A stretch of DNA of 26,900 nucleotides from JBKHJA01 sp046538375. GTDB lineage: Bacteria; Acidobacteriota; Aminicenantia; Aminicenantales; Aminicenantaceae. The stretch lies in the NCBI GenBank assembly GCA_046538375.1, contig JBKHJA010000021.1:1-26900 (forward strand), read 5' to 3'. Shown here in pieces: positions 1-8,191 of the stretch (positions within the stretch are counted from its first letter, which is position 1; each line of letters opens with the position of its first letter). Under the pieces are notes generated by a model, which saw only the letters and a list, made by a program, of their open reading frames with translations, had not been told where the DNA came from and did no database searches. Made by a program: the position numbers and the translations under genes.

Positions 1-66
1 CTCCTGTGGAGAGGAACCATGCCCGCTCAGTCCTCACAGGGGCTTCCTCACCCCCCATCCCTCACC
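1..66. repeat. Right end of an interspersed palindromic repeat, cut by the window edge
   Basis: Positions 1-66 are nearly identical to 8444-8509. Both run from a GGAGAGGAACC block through TGCCCGCTCAG and end in ACCCCCCATCCCTCAC (50-65 here). The reverse complement of the GAGAGGAACC-TGCCCGCTCAG block also lies at about 10820-10842. The flank CATATCACAG after the repeat matches, on the other strand, the flank of the partial copy near 3320-3330. This is therefore one end of a mobile or amplifying non-coding element. No protein is encoded. Confidence 0.85.
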
Positions 67-142
67 GCATATCACAGAAATTGCAGTGCTTACTGCCTGG
101 ACATTGACATTGATTTCTTTGTTTCTTAGGATAAAAAAAGAG

Positions 143-880
143 ATGGTCATGAAAAGAGGAAGAATTCCGGGTTTAGTTTTTATCCTCGGAGCCTTGCTTT
201 CAGCTTTCCTGTTTTCCTTTGGTCAAGGGGATGATGTGTATGCGGGGCTTCGAAGAAGAATGGTGCGCAGGCAGCTCAAGGCAAGAGATATAAGAGATAA
301 GAGAGTGTTAGAGGCTATGGGGGAAGTTCGGCGTCATCTTTTTGTCAGCCCTGCCTACAGGCGGCAGGCCTATGAAGATCATCCTCTGCCTATCGATGAA
401 GGACAGACAATTTCCCAGCCTTATATTGTGGCTTTGATGACCCAGCATCTCCAGTTGAAAAAAGGGGAGAAAGTCCTGGAGATCGGCACAGGTTCCGGTT
501 ATCAAGCAGCGGTCCTTGCTGAGCTCACAGACAAAGTCTACTCCATTGAAATAAGGGAGAATTTGGCCCGAAAAGCTGCCCTAAGACTGAAAGAACTCGG
601 TTACCAGCAGGTCCAGGTCAAATGGGCAGATGGCTATTTTGGTTGGGAAGAACATGCTCCTTTTGACGCTATCATAGTGACCTGTGCGGCCAACCATGTG
701 CCTCCTCCTCTCCTCAAACAGCTCAAGGAAGGAGGCCGGCTGATCATTCCATTGGGAAGCACTCTTTATTTTCAGACTCTCACCCTGATCACCAAAACAA
801 ACGGGAAGCCTGATGTGGAGCATATTTTAGGGGTTCGTTTTGTGCCCATGATCGGAGAAGCCCAGGAAAAGGACAGCTAG
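143..880 (+). CDS. pcm: Exported protein-L-isoaspartate O-methyltransferase
   Basis: Repairs age-damaged proteins by methylating L-isoaspartyl residues with S-adenosylmethionine. The family core is complete: the substrate segment DHPLPIDEGQTISQPYIVA is followed by SAM motif I (VLEIGTGSGYQAAVL) and later by FDAIIVTCAA and GGRLIIPLG. An open frame runs from a GTG at 86, but the ATG at 143 (or 149) sits after an A-rich AAAAAAAGAG stretch like that of the phosphohexomutase at 3451, and it places a signal peptide (KRG, then a hydrophobic run of about 18 residues) at the N-terminus. Cytosolic PCMTs of about 210 residues lack this, so the enzyme probably acts in the periplasm. The C-terminal 54 bp overlap the end of the convergent gene. 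The function is confident; the exact start is less so. Confidence 0.92.
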   Translation: MVMKRGRIPGLVFILGALLSAFLFSFGQGDDVYAGLRRRMVRRQLKARDIRDKRVLEAMGEVRRHLFVSPAYRRQAYEDHPLPIDEGQTISQPYIVALMTQHLQLKKGEKVLEIGTGSGYQAAVLAELTDKVYSIEIRENLARKAALRLKELGYQQVQVKWADGYFGWEEHAPFDAIIVTCAANHVPPPLLKQLKEGGRLIIPLGSTLYFQTLTLITKTNGKPDVEHILGVRFVPMIGEAQEKDS

Positions 881-3262
881 AAAATATCCTCCTGCCGCCA
901 GCATCAAAACCAGATTGTACCCCCCCCAAAAAGCAATCATCAACGCGGAGACGGAGTTGACCACAGATGAAAACGCATTCGTTGCCCAAGCCCAGGGAAT
1001 GATTTGCTTCTTTCCTTGTTCCAGCAGCCGTATTCCAGAAGGAAAAGGGAATCCCATCAGGAATCCCAGGGGGAAAACGGCTGAAAACGTCAGGATGATC
1101 TTCGGAAGAAGGCTGGCTCCCATGAAATTTTGGTAAAAGAGAGGGATAAGAAGCAGGTAAACAAAAATAAGACCTGCGCAGAGAAAGAGAGCACCAGCGA
1201 GATTCCGTTTGAGTTTTTGACCCAGAAGTTTCTTGGAGAAAAGACTGCCCAATCCAGAGGAGATAAGAAGTGAGGCGATAATAACCGATACGGAATAGAG
1301 AGGATGTCCCAGAAACAGGATAAATTTTTGGATAAAGGTGATTTCCACAAACATAAAGGCCAAACCGATAAGGCCGAAATAGAAAAACACCTGGGGAAGA
1401 GACTTTTTTCCCGGACTTTTTTTCCGGGAGACCAAAAGAGGCAGCACAATCAGGACAAAGGCAGTCAAAACAGACTGGAGGAGGAGCAGGAACACCAGGA
1501 ATTCTCCCCGCAAAAAAGGAAGCCACTTGCGGCCGAATGCTTTGTATGTTGATTTTAATTTATTAATTTTAAAAAAGTTATAGAAGAAAGGGCTGTCATC
1601 GGTGACCGGCCGTATATCGAACAGGTAATCTTCATAGAAATCCTTCCTGTTGGCAGAAGTCAAAAGTTTCTGGGTGAGATCATAGTAGAGAGGACTTTGG
1701 AATCGATTATGAAGATTGGCCTCCTCCGCTTTGATTCCCGGATAATAGACCAGATCAAAAAGGCGTTTGTCCACAAAATTTTTTAGCTTCTGGATATCTT
1801 CCTCCAGAAAAGGGCTTTTTTTGATGAAATAGCTGATGGTTCCCCAGCTTCTGATGGCCGCCAGATGAGAGACAGGGTTTATGCCTCTCCTTTTCAGGGC
1901 TTCTATCCAGGTGGCCAAAATTCTGATTTCCTGCCGGGGAGGGGGAAGAAGGTAAAAACTCATGCTGACTATTCCCTGCGGAGACATCCGGTTTAAGATT
2001 TGTTCAAATGAGTCCAGGGTGTAGAGATAGTTTTCACCAAATCCGTACAAACCTGTGCTGGAGGAACCAAAGACCCCAGAAAGAGAAAACACGATCAGGT
2101 CATATTTTTTCTTTTCTTTTTGGATAGCTGCCCTGTTGAAGGCTGTGGTCACCTGTATGTTTTTTCTTTGATACAGATGGCCGCTGAAAGAGGCCAGATG
2201 GTCATGGAGAATGTTGACAATAAGAGGATTGCTTTCAACGATTTTTATGGAAGGGGCATGAAAAGCGACCGCGGCCAGGACATCCACTCCTCCCTTGGGA
2301 TCAATAATAAGAGTACGGGGATTGTTGACAAAGGAGTAAGCCAGAGAAGAAGGGAGAAAAGAAAGGAAACGCAAACTGTTTTGATGGGAGTCACTGAAGC
2401 GGGTGATGGCAGTGAGCTCTCCTCCATCGGTGGTGAGGCCCAACTGGTCAGGTAAAGGCTGTTGATACAGAAGGCTTAATCCTGGGGCATACCTCACCGC
2501 TGGCGATTCCAGGACATCAATTCTTGAAATAGCATTCCATTTTGTGAAGCGGAGTTGGGCATGAGGATATTTCAGAGCCACAGGGAGGTCTTTGAAAGGG
2601 GAAATCCTGAAACTCAGCCAGGAGGGGGAGCAGATGAAGAGGCCCGCTTCTGCGGCAGCAAGGGCGAAAACCGATAATCTGAATATCAGGGATCGGTTCA
2701 TGGAAAAAAGAAACGATGCTCCCAGCGCCAAAAGAGAAATGAGGATCATGACTCCTCTATCTCCCTGGGGAAGAAAGACAAACAAGGATAGAAGAGTGCC
2801 CATTCCAGCTCCGAGCAGGTCAGAAAAGTATATTTTGTTTACAAAGACAGGGAGCCGGGCAATAGCAAAAGAAATGGTCAGGCCGGCAAAGAAAAAGGGA
2901 ACACTGAGGAGAAAATAGTAGAGCAGCACCAGGTAAATCTGATCTTTGTTCCAGGCGAGATTTATGAAATCAAAAGGAACAGCATTGCAGCCCAGGAAAC
3001 TCAGCAGGATGGTCATGGAAAAGAGCAGAGAGGTAGTGGACAAAAAATTGTTTTGATCAAAGGATTTAAGGTTTTTCAGGAGAGCCAGAAAGGAACCGCT
3101 TGCCCCGTAGCCCAGGAAAGCGATACTCACCACCCAGAAAGCAAAATGGTACTGCTGGGAAATAGAAAAATATCTGGTTAGCGATATCTCCAGACAGAGA
3201 GTTGCCGAGGAAATGAGGAATATGCCCCCAAGAAGTCGGAATCTGATCCGGGCCATGCTCAT
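827..3262 (-). CDS. Large membrane protein with a spermidine-synthase-like domain
   Basis: About 811 residues. Hydrophobic helices fill roughly residues 1-200, a Rossmann-like domain of the spermidine synthase/methyltransferase fold follows at about 310-470, and more helices cover about 590-800. The nucleotide-binding loop reads IIDPKGGVDVLAAVAF, followed by the acidic strand end IVESNP. The strand that carries the catalytic Asp in true aminopropyltransferases reads YDLIVFSLSG, so that Asp is absent and polyamine synthesis is doubtful. Related multi-spanning SpeE-like proteins are widespread and mostly of unknown function. The ATG at 3262 (or 3256) is preferred over an upstream TTG at 3292 because it places the first membrane helix near the N-terminus, although no good ribosome site is visible. 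It converges on and overlaps pcm. Confidence 0.8.
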   Translation of the reverse strand: MSMARIRFRLLGGIFLISSATLCLEISLTRYFSISQQYHFAFWVVSIAFLGYGASGSFLALLKNLKSFDQNNFLSTTSLLFSMTILLSFLGCNAVPFDFINLAWNKDQIYLVLLYYFLLSVPFFFAGLTISFAIARLPVFVNKIYFSDLLGAGMGTLLSLFVFLPQGDRGVMILISLLALGASFLFSMNRSLIFRLSVFALAAAEAGLFICSPSWLSFRISPFKDLPVALKYPHAQLRFTKWNAISRIDVLESPAVRYAPGLSLLYQQPLPDQLGLTTDGGELTAITRFSDSHQNSLRFLSFLPSSLAYSFVNNPRTLIIDPKGGVDVLAAVAFHAPSIKIVESNPLIVNILHDHLASFSGHLYQRKNIQVTTAFNRAAIQKEKKKYDLIVFSLSGVFGSSSTGLYGFGENYLYTLDSFEQILNRMSPQGIVSMSFYLLPPPRQEIRILATWIEALKRRGINPVSHLAAIRSWGTISYFIKKSPFLEEDIQKLKNFVDKRLFDLVYYPGIKAEEANLHNRFQSPLYYDLTQKLLTSANRKDFYEDYLFDIRPVTDDSPFFYNFFKINKLKSTYKAFGRKWLPFLRGEFLVFLLLLQSVLTAFVLIVLPLLVSRKKSPGKKSLPQVFFYFGLIGLAFMFVEITFIQKFILFLGHPLYSVSVIIASLLISSGLGSLFSKKLLGQKLKRNLAGALFLCAGLIFVYLLLIPLFYQNFMGASLLPKIILTFSAVFPLGFLMGFPFPSGIRLLEQGKKQIIPWAWATNAFSSVVNSVSALMIAFWGGYNLVLMLAAGGYFLAVLFLGFSDHGHKTNP

Positions 3263-3276
3263 TAAGTTAAAAGAGA

Positions 3277-3291
3277 TGACACAGTGTGTCA
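3277..3291. promoter_or_regulatory. 15-bp palindrome just upstream of the SpeE-like start
   Basis: TGACACAGTGTGTCA has two perfect 7-bp arms around one central base and lies 15-29 bp upstream of the ATG at 3262. On the minus strand it begins with TTGACA, a sigma-70 -35-like hexamer. The geometry fits a dimeric regulator's operator. No regulator gene lies nearby to support this, so the role is inferred from symmetry and position only. Confidence 0.35.
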
Positions 3292-3318
3292 ATGCCCGGA
3301 GCTGGAAAAATCTCCATT

Positions 3319-3388
3319 GCTGTGATATGGGGTGAGGGAGGGGGGTCGTCAGTATAAATATTTATACTGATCACGGTTTTGTAAATAT
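3319..3388. repeat. Partial copy of the interspersed repeat, with a perfect AT-rich palindrome
   Basis: The left part (TGTGATATGGGGTGAGGGAG, then GGGGGGTCGTCAG) matches the left end of the 8192 element. The right part (AAATATTTATACTGATCA, then GGTTTTG) matches the sequence to the right of that element at 8525-8555. About 300 bp that separate the two parts at 8192 are missing here. At the join, positions 3349-3370 form a perfect 22-bp palindrome centred on AAATATTT. It lies in the promoter region between two divergent genes. Confidence 0.8.
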
Positions 3389-3450
3389 TACTTCTGAGCA
3401 GGGGCAGGTTGCTTTTCCTTTGTTCTTGTGTTAATTTTGAAAAAAAAGAG

Positions 3451-4851
3451 ATGATCAAATTCGGTACTTCAGGGTGGCGGGCTGTGATGGGGGAGGAGTT
3501 CACTTTCCAGAATGTGAGAGTGGTGGTGCAGGCTATAGCCAATCATCTGAACAAGAAATTTCCCGGGAAAAAAATATCGGTTATTGTCAATTATGACACC
3601 CGCTTTCTTTCAGAAAGATACGCTCTTGAGGCGGCCAAGGTTCTATCCCACAACCAGATACATGTTTTTATCTCAGAAAGAGATGCCCCTTCCCAAGCGC
3701 AGTCTTACCAGTTGATAAAGAGAAAAGCTCAGGGAGGGATAAACTTTACTGCTTCTTTTAATCCCCCCGAGTACAATGGCCTTAAATTCAACACCGAAAC
3801 AGGAGCCCCTGCCCTTCCCGAAGAAACAGACAAGATAGAAAAAGAAATAAAGCAGTTGCTTAACGGGAGCTCTCATTGTCCTTATTATCCAAAGGCTGAG
3901 TATGTGGGAGAGATTGATCTTCAAGAGGATTATTTGAATTTTATCCAGAAGAAAATTGACTTTGACCTCATAAGAAAGTCCAAAATCAAGGTGGCGGTGG
4001 ATTTGCTGTATGGAACCAGCCGCGAATATCTTGATGAGATTCTAGAGGAAAACCACATTCCTGTGGAAGAGATTCACGGTTATATCGATCCTTATTTTGG
4101 GGGGATCACTCCTTCTTGTTCTGAGGAAAACCTGGCAGAGCTGAAGAAGCTGGTCAAACAGGAGAAATGCCATCTTGGAATCGCTACTGATGCTGATGGC
4201 GATCGTTTCGGAGTGGTGGATGAAAAAGGAAATTTCATCATCCAGAACCTCATATTGTCTTTGTTGTTGGACTATTTTGTTTCCAAGAAAAATTGGAGGG
4301 GAGGAGTGGCCCGCTCTGTAGCCACCACTCATTTGGTGGACCGCATTGCCCGCCGGTATGATCTCCCTGTGTTTAAAACTCCTGTGGGATTCAAGTATCT
4401 TGCTGATCTTTTTTTAAAGAAAAAAATAATCTTCGGAGGAGAAGAGAGTGCCTGCATGGCCATAAAAGGTCATCTTCCGGAGAAGGATGGTATCTATGCC
4501 GGTCTTTTGGTTGCAGAGATGATGGCTGCTTCAGGGAAAAGCCTTTCCCAGCAGATAGATGATCTCTTCCGAAATTACGGAAAGAGAGTGGGCAAACAGA
4601 GGATGATCTCTTTGAATTCTAAAAATGAGAAGAAGCTGAGAAGGTTGATAAAACATCCTCCCTCTAAATTCGCAGACCGGAAGGTTCTCAACGTGGAAAC
4701 CATAGATGGAGTGAAATTGGATTTCAGCGATGATGACTGGATTCTATTCCGGTTTTCAGGCACAGAGCCTCTTATCCGTTGTTACGGAGAAGCAGGAGCC
4801 AAAAAAGAGTTACAGAATCTCATGAAGTGTGGAGTGGAGGCTCTCTCTTGA
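3451..4851 (+). CDS. Phosphoglucomutase/phosphomannomutase family protein
   Basis: Alpha-D-phosphohexomutase of about 466 residues that interconverts hexose 1- and 6-phosphates. Four family loops are present in order: the N-terminal FGTSGWRAVMG, the phosphoserine loop TASFNPPEYNG (Ser about 102), the metal loop DADGDR (about 247-252), the sugar loop GGEESACMAIKGH, and the phosphate-binding loop RFSGTEPLIR (about 434-442). The phosphoserine loop has Phe where TASHNP usually has His. The ATG at 3451 is chosen because FGTSGWR normally lies at the very N-terminus; upstream in-frame codons look unrelated. Its stop codon overlaps the next start (TTGA), so the two are probably co-transcribed. Glucose versus mannose specificity cannot be read from the sequence. 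Confidence 0.93.
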   Translation: MIKFGTSGWRAVMGEEFTFQNVRVVVQAIANHLNKKFPGKKISVIVNYDTRFLSERYALEAAKVLSHNQIHVFISERDAPSQAQSYQLIKRKAQGGINFTASFNPPEYNGLKFNTETGAPALPEETDKIEKEIKQLLNGSSHCPYYPKAEYVGEIDLQEDYLNFIQKKIDFDLIRKSKIKVAVDLLYGTSREYLDEILEENHIPVEEIHGYIDPYFGGITPSCSEENLAELKKLVKQEKCHLGIATDADGDRFGVVDEKGNFIIQNLILSLLLDYFVSKKNWRGGVARSVATTHLVDRIARRYDLPVFKTPVGFKYLADLFLKKKIIFGGEESACMAIKGHLPEKDGIYAGLLVAEMMAASGKSLSQQIDDLFRNYGKRVGKQRMISLNSKNEKKLRRLIKHPPSKFADRKVLNVETIDGVKLDFSDDDWILFRFSGTEPLIRCYGEAGAKKELQNLMKCGVEALS

Positions 4852-5159
4852 GGAGAAAGGAAGAAAAATCCAAAAGTCTTTTCCGCAAAAGGCTGCTGGT
4901 GGTGGCTTTAGGATTGCTTTTCTTCATCCTGCTGATCGCCTCTTTTTTCGGTAAAAACGGTTTGATCGAGATGTATCGGTCGAGAAAGAAATACCAGGCC
5001 CTGGTTCAGGAAATAGAGGCTCTGGAGAAGGAAAGGAGCCAGATGGAAAGAGAAGTGGAGGAGCTGAAGGAAAATCCCAAGGCTGTGGAGATGAAAGCCA
5101 GAGAAGAGCTTTGGTATATGAAACCAGGTGAAATGGTCATCATAAAAAAAGAAAAATAA
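4848..5159 (+). CDS. FtsB/DivIC-like septum formation initiator
   Basis: About 103 residues: a basic N-terminus, one membrane helix (about 15-35), then a charged coiled coil (about 42-75) ending in the typical AREELWYMKPGEMVI segment. This is the bitopic architecture of FtsB/DivIC, which bridges the divisome and activates septal peptidoglycan synthesis. The TTG at 4848 is preferred because GGAGG lies 7 bases upstream and TTGA overlaps the preceding stop. A longer frame from 4779 would lie inside the mutase gene without support. The family is short and weakly conserved, so the call rests on architecture and the C-terminal motif. Confidence 0.82.
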   Translation: MRRKEEKSKSLFRKRLLVVALGLLFFILLIASFFGKNGLIEMYRSRKKYQALVQEIEALEKERSQMEREVEELKENPKAVEMKAREELWYMKPGEMVIIKKEK

Positions 5160-5179
5160 TCCCTTAACCAATTTATTTT

Positions 5180-8101
5180 ATGCATCGTCTATCCACCGAG
5201 GAAAATCACCATCACTTACTGGATGGGCTGAATCCCGCCCAGAAAGAGGCTGTTATCCATGGAGAAGGTCCTCTTTTGATAATAGCCGGAGCAGGAACCG
5301 GGAAAACAAAAGTCATCACCCACCGCATTGCCTACCTTATTGCTGCCAAACTGGCTAAACCTGAAGAAATCCTGGCTGTAACCTTTACTGAAAAAGCGGC
5401 CAACGAGATGGAGGAAAGAGTGGATCTTCTGACCCCCTACAGTTACTCATTCGTGGAAATCAGCACCTTCAATTCCTTCGGCGAGAGAGTGCTGCGAAAT
5501 TATGGCATAGAGATAGGTTATCCTCCTGATTTCAAACTTTTGGATGAGGTGGAGCAGGCCATTTTTTTCAGGGAACATCTGTTTCAGTTTCCTTTGAATT
5601 ATTATCGACCATTGAGTTCTCCCACCAAATATATCCAGGAACTCCTGGCAGCCATCAAGAGGCTGAAGCAGGAAGATATCCATCCCCGGGAATACCTTGA
5701 ATACTCCCAGAAGCTGACCGAAGAAGCCGCCGATGAAGTGGAGAAAGAAAAGGCTTTGAAACATCTGGAGATGGCTGAACTGTACCGGGCGTATCAGGAT
5801 TCGCTGAAAAAGGAAGGAAAGATCGATTTTGAAGATCAGGTTTTGCTGGTAGTGGAAGTTCTGCGGAAACATCCCTCCATCCTTAAGGAATTTCAACAAA
5901 AATATAAATACATTCTGGTGGATGAGTTCCAGGATACCAACTACATCCAGTTCGAACTTCTTAAATTGTTGGCAGCCAGACACAAGAATCTGACTGTGTG
6001 CGGCGATGACGACCAGAGCATCTTCCGTTTCCGGGGAGCATCGTTGACCAACATCCTCAATTTCCAGGAATCTTATCCCGAGGCAAAAAAAATCGTTCTG
6101 ACCAAGAATTATCGTTCCACCCAGGCAGTCCTTGATTCTGCCTACCAGCTTATAACCAACAACAACCCTAACAGATTGGAATACAAGTATGATATCGACA
6201 AGATTCTTGAATCTTCAGTGGAAAGTGAAGGCCGCAGCATTCGACTCCTCCAGTTTGATACCATCTCTCATGAAGCGGATAGAGTGGCTGAGATTATCCA
6301 GGAAAAGCTGGAACAGGGTTACCGCTGCGGAGACATAGCCATCTTGGTCAGGAGAAATGCCGATGCAGATCCTTTTCTCAGGGCCCTCAACATGAAGGAA
6401 ATTCCTTTCCGGTTCTCAGGAAGCAGAGGATTGTATTCTCAGGATGAAGTAAAAATCCTTATTTCTTTCATCAAAGCCTTGACTGACTTTGAGGACAGCA
6501 AAAGTCTTTTTTATCTGGCGCTTTCAGAGGTGTATCAGGCGGATTCTTATGATATGACCGTCATTTCCAATTATGCTCACAAGAAAAATTACCATTTGCA
6601 TAAAGTTTTTAGAGACATGTCTGAAAACAGGTCTCTTCTAGAGATTTCTTCATCCACCAGGGAGAAAGTCAGGAAAATTTTTGATGATTTGCTCTACTTT
6701 GTCCAGCTCTCTGGTTCTCAGGATGCCGGACGCGTTCTGTATTCCTTCCTGGAAAAAACCGGATATCTGAAATCTCTGGTGGAAGGGGGAACCCTTCAGG
6801 ATGAGATAAAAATAAAAAACATCCGCATTTTTTTTGATAAAGTGAAAAATTTTTCTGAGCTGACTGAGGATGACTCTATAAATTCTTTTGCCCAGCACCT
6901 TGATCTTCTCCAGGAGGTGGGTGACAATCCGGCCACCGCTGAGGCCGAGCTGGAGGAGGAAGCGGTCAATGTGCTTACCGTTCATAAAGCCAAGGGCCTG
7001 GAGTTTCCTTTGGTCTTCATGGTCAGCCTTATTGCAGACAGATTCCCGGGTCGGGAGAGGAAGGAGAAAATTCCTGTTCCTGATGCCATCATCAAAGAAT
7101 CCCTTCCCCAAGGAGAGCATTATTTGCAGGAGGAACGGCGCCTGTTTTATGTGGGAATGACCAGGGTCAAAAATCTCCTGTACCTGACATGGTCCAGGGA
7201 TTACGGCCTGAAACGGTTGAAAAAAGTGAGCCCCTTTGTTCTGGAGGCACTGGACCTTCATCAAATCCCGCAGGAGGTGCTCCGCACTTCCCCCCTGGAA
7301 GAGATCAGAAGGCACGCTCCTTCTGTTTCCCGGCCGCAGACAATTCCTGCCCCCCGGAAGAGAGAAATTTTGACCTTGAGCTATTTTCAGGTGGAGGATT
7401 ATCTGACCTGTCCTCTCAAGTACAGGTACCGGCATATCATGAGGATTCCGGTTCTTCCTCATCATGCCCTTGTTTTTGGGCGGGTTCTTCACAACGTGGT
7501 TTATTTTTATCTAAAAAAAAGAAAAGCCGGGAGAAAAATAGCCGAAGACGATGTTCTGCGGGAATATGAAAAAAGATGGGTCAACGAGGGTTTTCTCAGC
7601 CGGGAGCATGAAGAGATGCGGAAAAAGGCTGGAGAGAAGGCACTGCGGCGGTTCTTCCGCCGCCAGGAAAACTCAGGATGTCTTCCTTCTCTTCTTGAAC
7701 AGAATTTCAAGTGGCAGTTTAACAAAGTCAGGTTCATCGGCCGCTGGGACAGGATCGATTTTCGTGATGAGGGTGCAGTGATCATCGATTACAAGGCCGC
7801 TGAAGTGAAAGATCAGAAAGAAGCCGATAGAAAAACCAAAAGCAGCCTCCAGATGGATTTGTACGCCCTTTCTTTTGTGAAGACCCATCAGGTTCCGCTG
7901 ATAGAGACTCAGCTTCATTATCTGGAATCAGATATGGCGGGCCGTTCCAGAAAGGAAGGAGGAGAGCTGGAGAAGGCCATGGAGAAGATAAGAGAGGCCG
8001 AAGCGGGCATACGCAGCCAGGATTTTGAGCCCAAGCCTGATTGGCATAGCTGCAGAATCTGTGATTTTAGAGGCATCTGTCCGTTTTCCTATGCCTATTG
8101 A
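5180..8101 (+). CDS. UvrD/PcrA-type helicase fused to a RecB-like Fe-S nuclease
   Basis: 973 residues. All superfamily 1A helicase motifs are visible: Q-motif LNPAQKEAV (17-25), Walker A GAGTGKT (37-43), motif II VDEFQDTN (Asp248-Glu249), motif III GDDDQSIFRFRGA, NYRS, motif V TVHKAKGLEFPLVF and motif VI FYVGMTR. A C-terminal PD-(D/E)XK domain follows, with GRWDRID and VIIDYKA (Asp870, Lys872). Four cysteines (744, 958, 961, 967) bracket the nuclease in the AddB/Cas4 pattern that holds a 4Fe-4S cluster. It should translocate 3'-5' on DNA and cut it, as in double-strand-break processing. No AddB, RecC or other partner lies in the window. The ATG at 5180 has no clear Shine-Dalgarno. It follows ftsB by 20 bp. 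Confidence 0.92.
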   Translation: MHRLSTEENHHHLLDGLNPAQKEAVIHGEGPLLIIAGAGTGKTKVITHRIAYLIAAKLAKPEEILAVTFTEKAANEMEERVDLLTPYSYSFVEISTFNSFGERVLRNYGIEIGYPPDFKLLDEVEQAIFFREHLFQFPLNYYRPLSSPTKYIQELLAAIKRLKQEDIHPREYLEYSQKLTEEAADEVEKEKALKHLEMAELYRAYQDSLKKEGKIDFEDQVLLVVEVLRKHPSILKEFQQKYKYILVDEFQDTNYIQFELLKLLAARHKNLTVCGDDDQSIFRFRGASLTNILNFQESYPEAKKIVLTKNYRSTQAVLDSAYQLITNNNPNRLEYKYDIDKILESSVESEGRSIRLLQFDTISHEADRVAEIIQEKLEQGYRCGDIAILVRRNADADPFLRALNMKEIPFRFSGSRGLYSQDEVKILISFIKALTDFEDSKSLFYLALSEVYQADSYDMTVISNYAHKKNYHLHKVFRDMSENRSLLEISSSTREKVRKIFDDLLYFVQLSGSQDAGRVLYSFLEKTGYLKSLVEGGTLQDEIKIKNIRIFFDKVKNFSELTEDDSINSFAQHLDLLQEVGDNPATAEAELEEEAVNVLTVHKAKGLEFPLVFMVSLIADRFPGRERKEKIPVPDAIIKESLPQGEHYLQEERRLFYVGMTRVKNLLYLTWSRDYGLKRLKKVSPFVLEALDLHQIPQEVLRTSPLEEIRRHAPSVSRPQTIPAPRKREILTLSYFQVEDYLTCPLKYRYRHIMRIPVLPHHALVFGRVLHNVVYFYLKKRKAGRKIAEDDVLREYEKRWVNEGFLSREHEEMRKKAGEKALRRFFRRQENSGCLPSLLEQNFKWQFNKVRFIGRWDRIDFRDEGAVIIDYKAAEVKDQKEADRKTKSSLQMDLYALSFVKTHQVPLIETQLHYLESDMAGRSRKEGGELEKAMEKIREAEAGIRSQDFEPKPDWHSCRICDFRGICPFSYAY

Positions 8102-8191
8102 AAATGCCATGGAGATAAAAGGCCTTGCCCATTTTATAGATGAAAAAGGAGGAGTGCTTTAGAAAATTTTAAACGTAAGCGTTTCTATTTT

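Noticed and set aside
789..1552. Long open frames opposite or alongside the SpeE-like gene
   Set aside because: They are shadows of a gene with clear membrane helices and a recognisable domain; none has a motif or ribosome site of its own.
6650..7492. A 280-codon frame antisense to the helicase
   Set aside because: The plus-strand helicase motifs V and VI run through this stretch; the antisense product has no recognisable feature.
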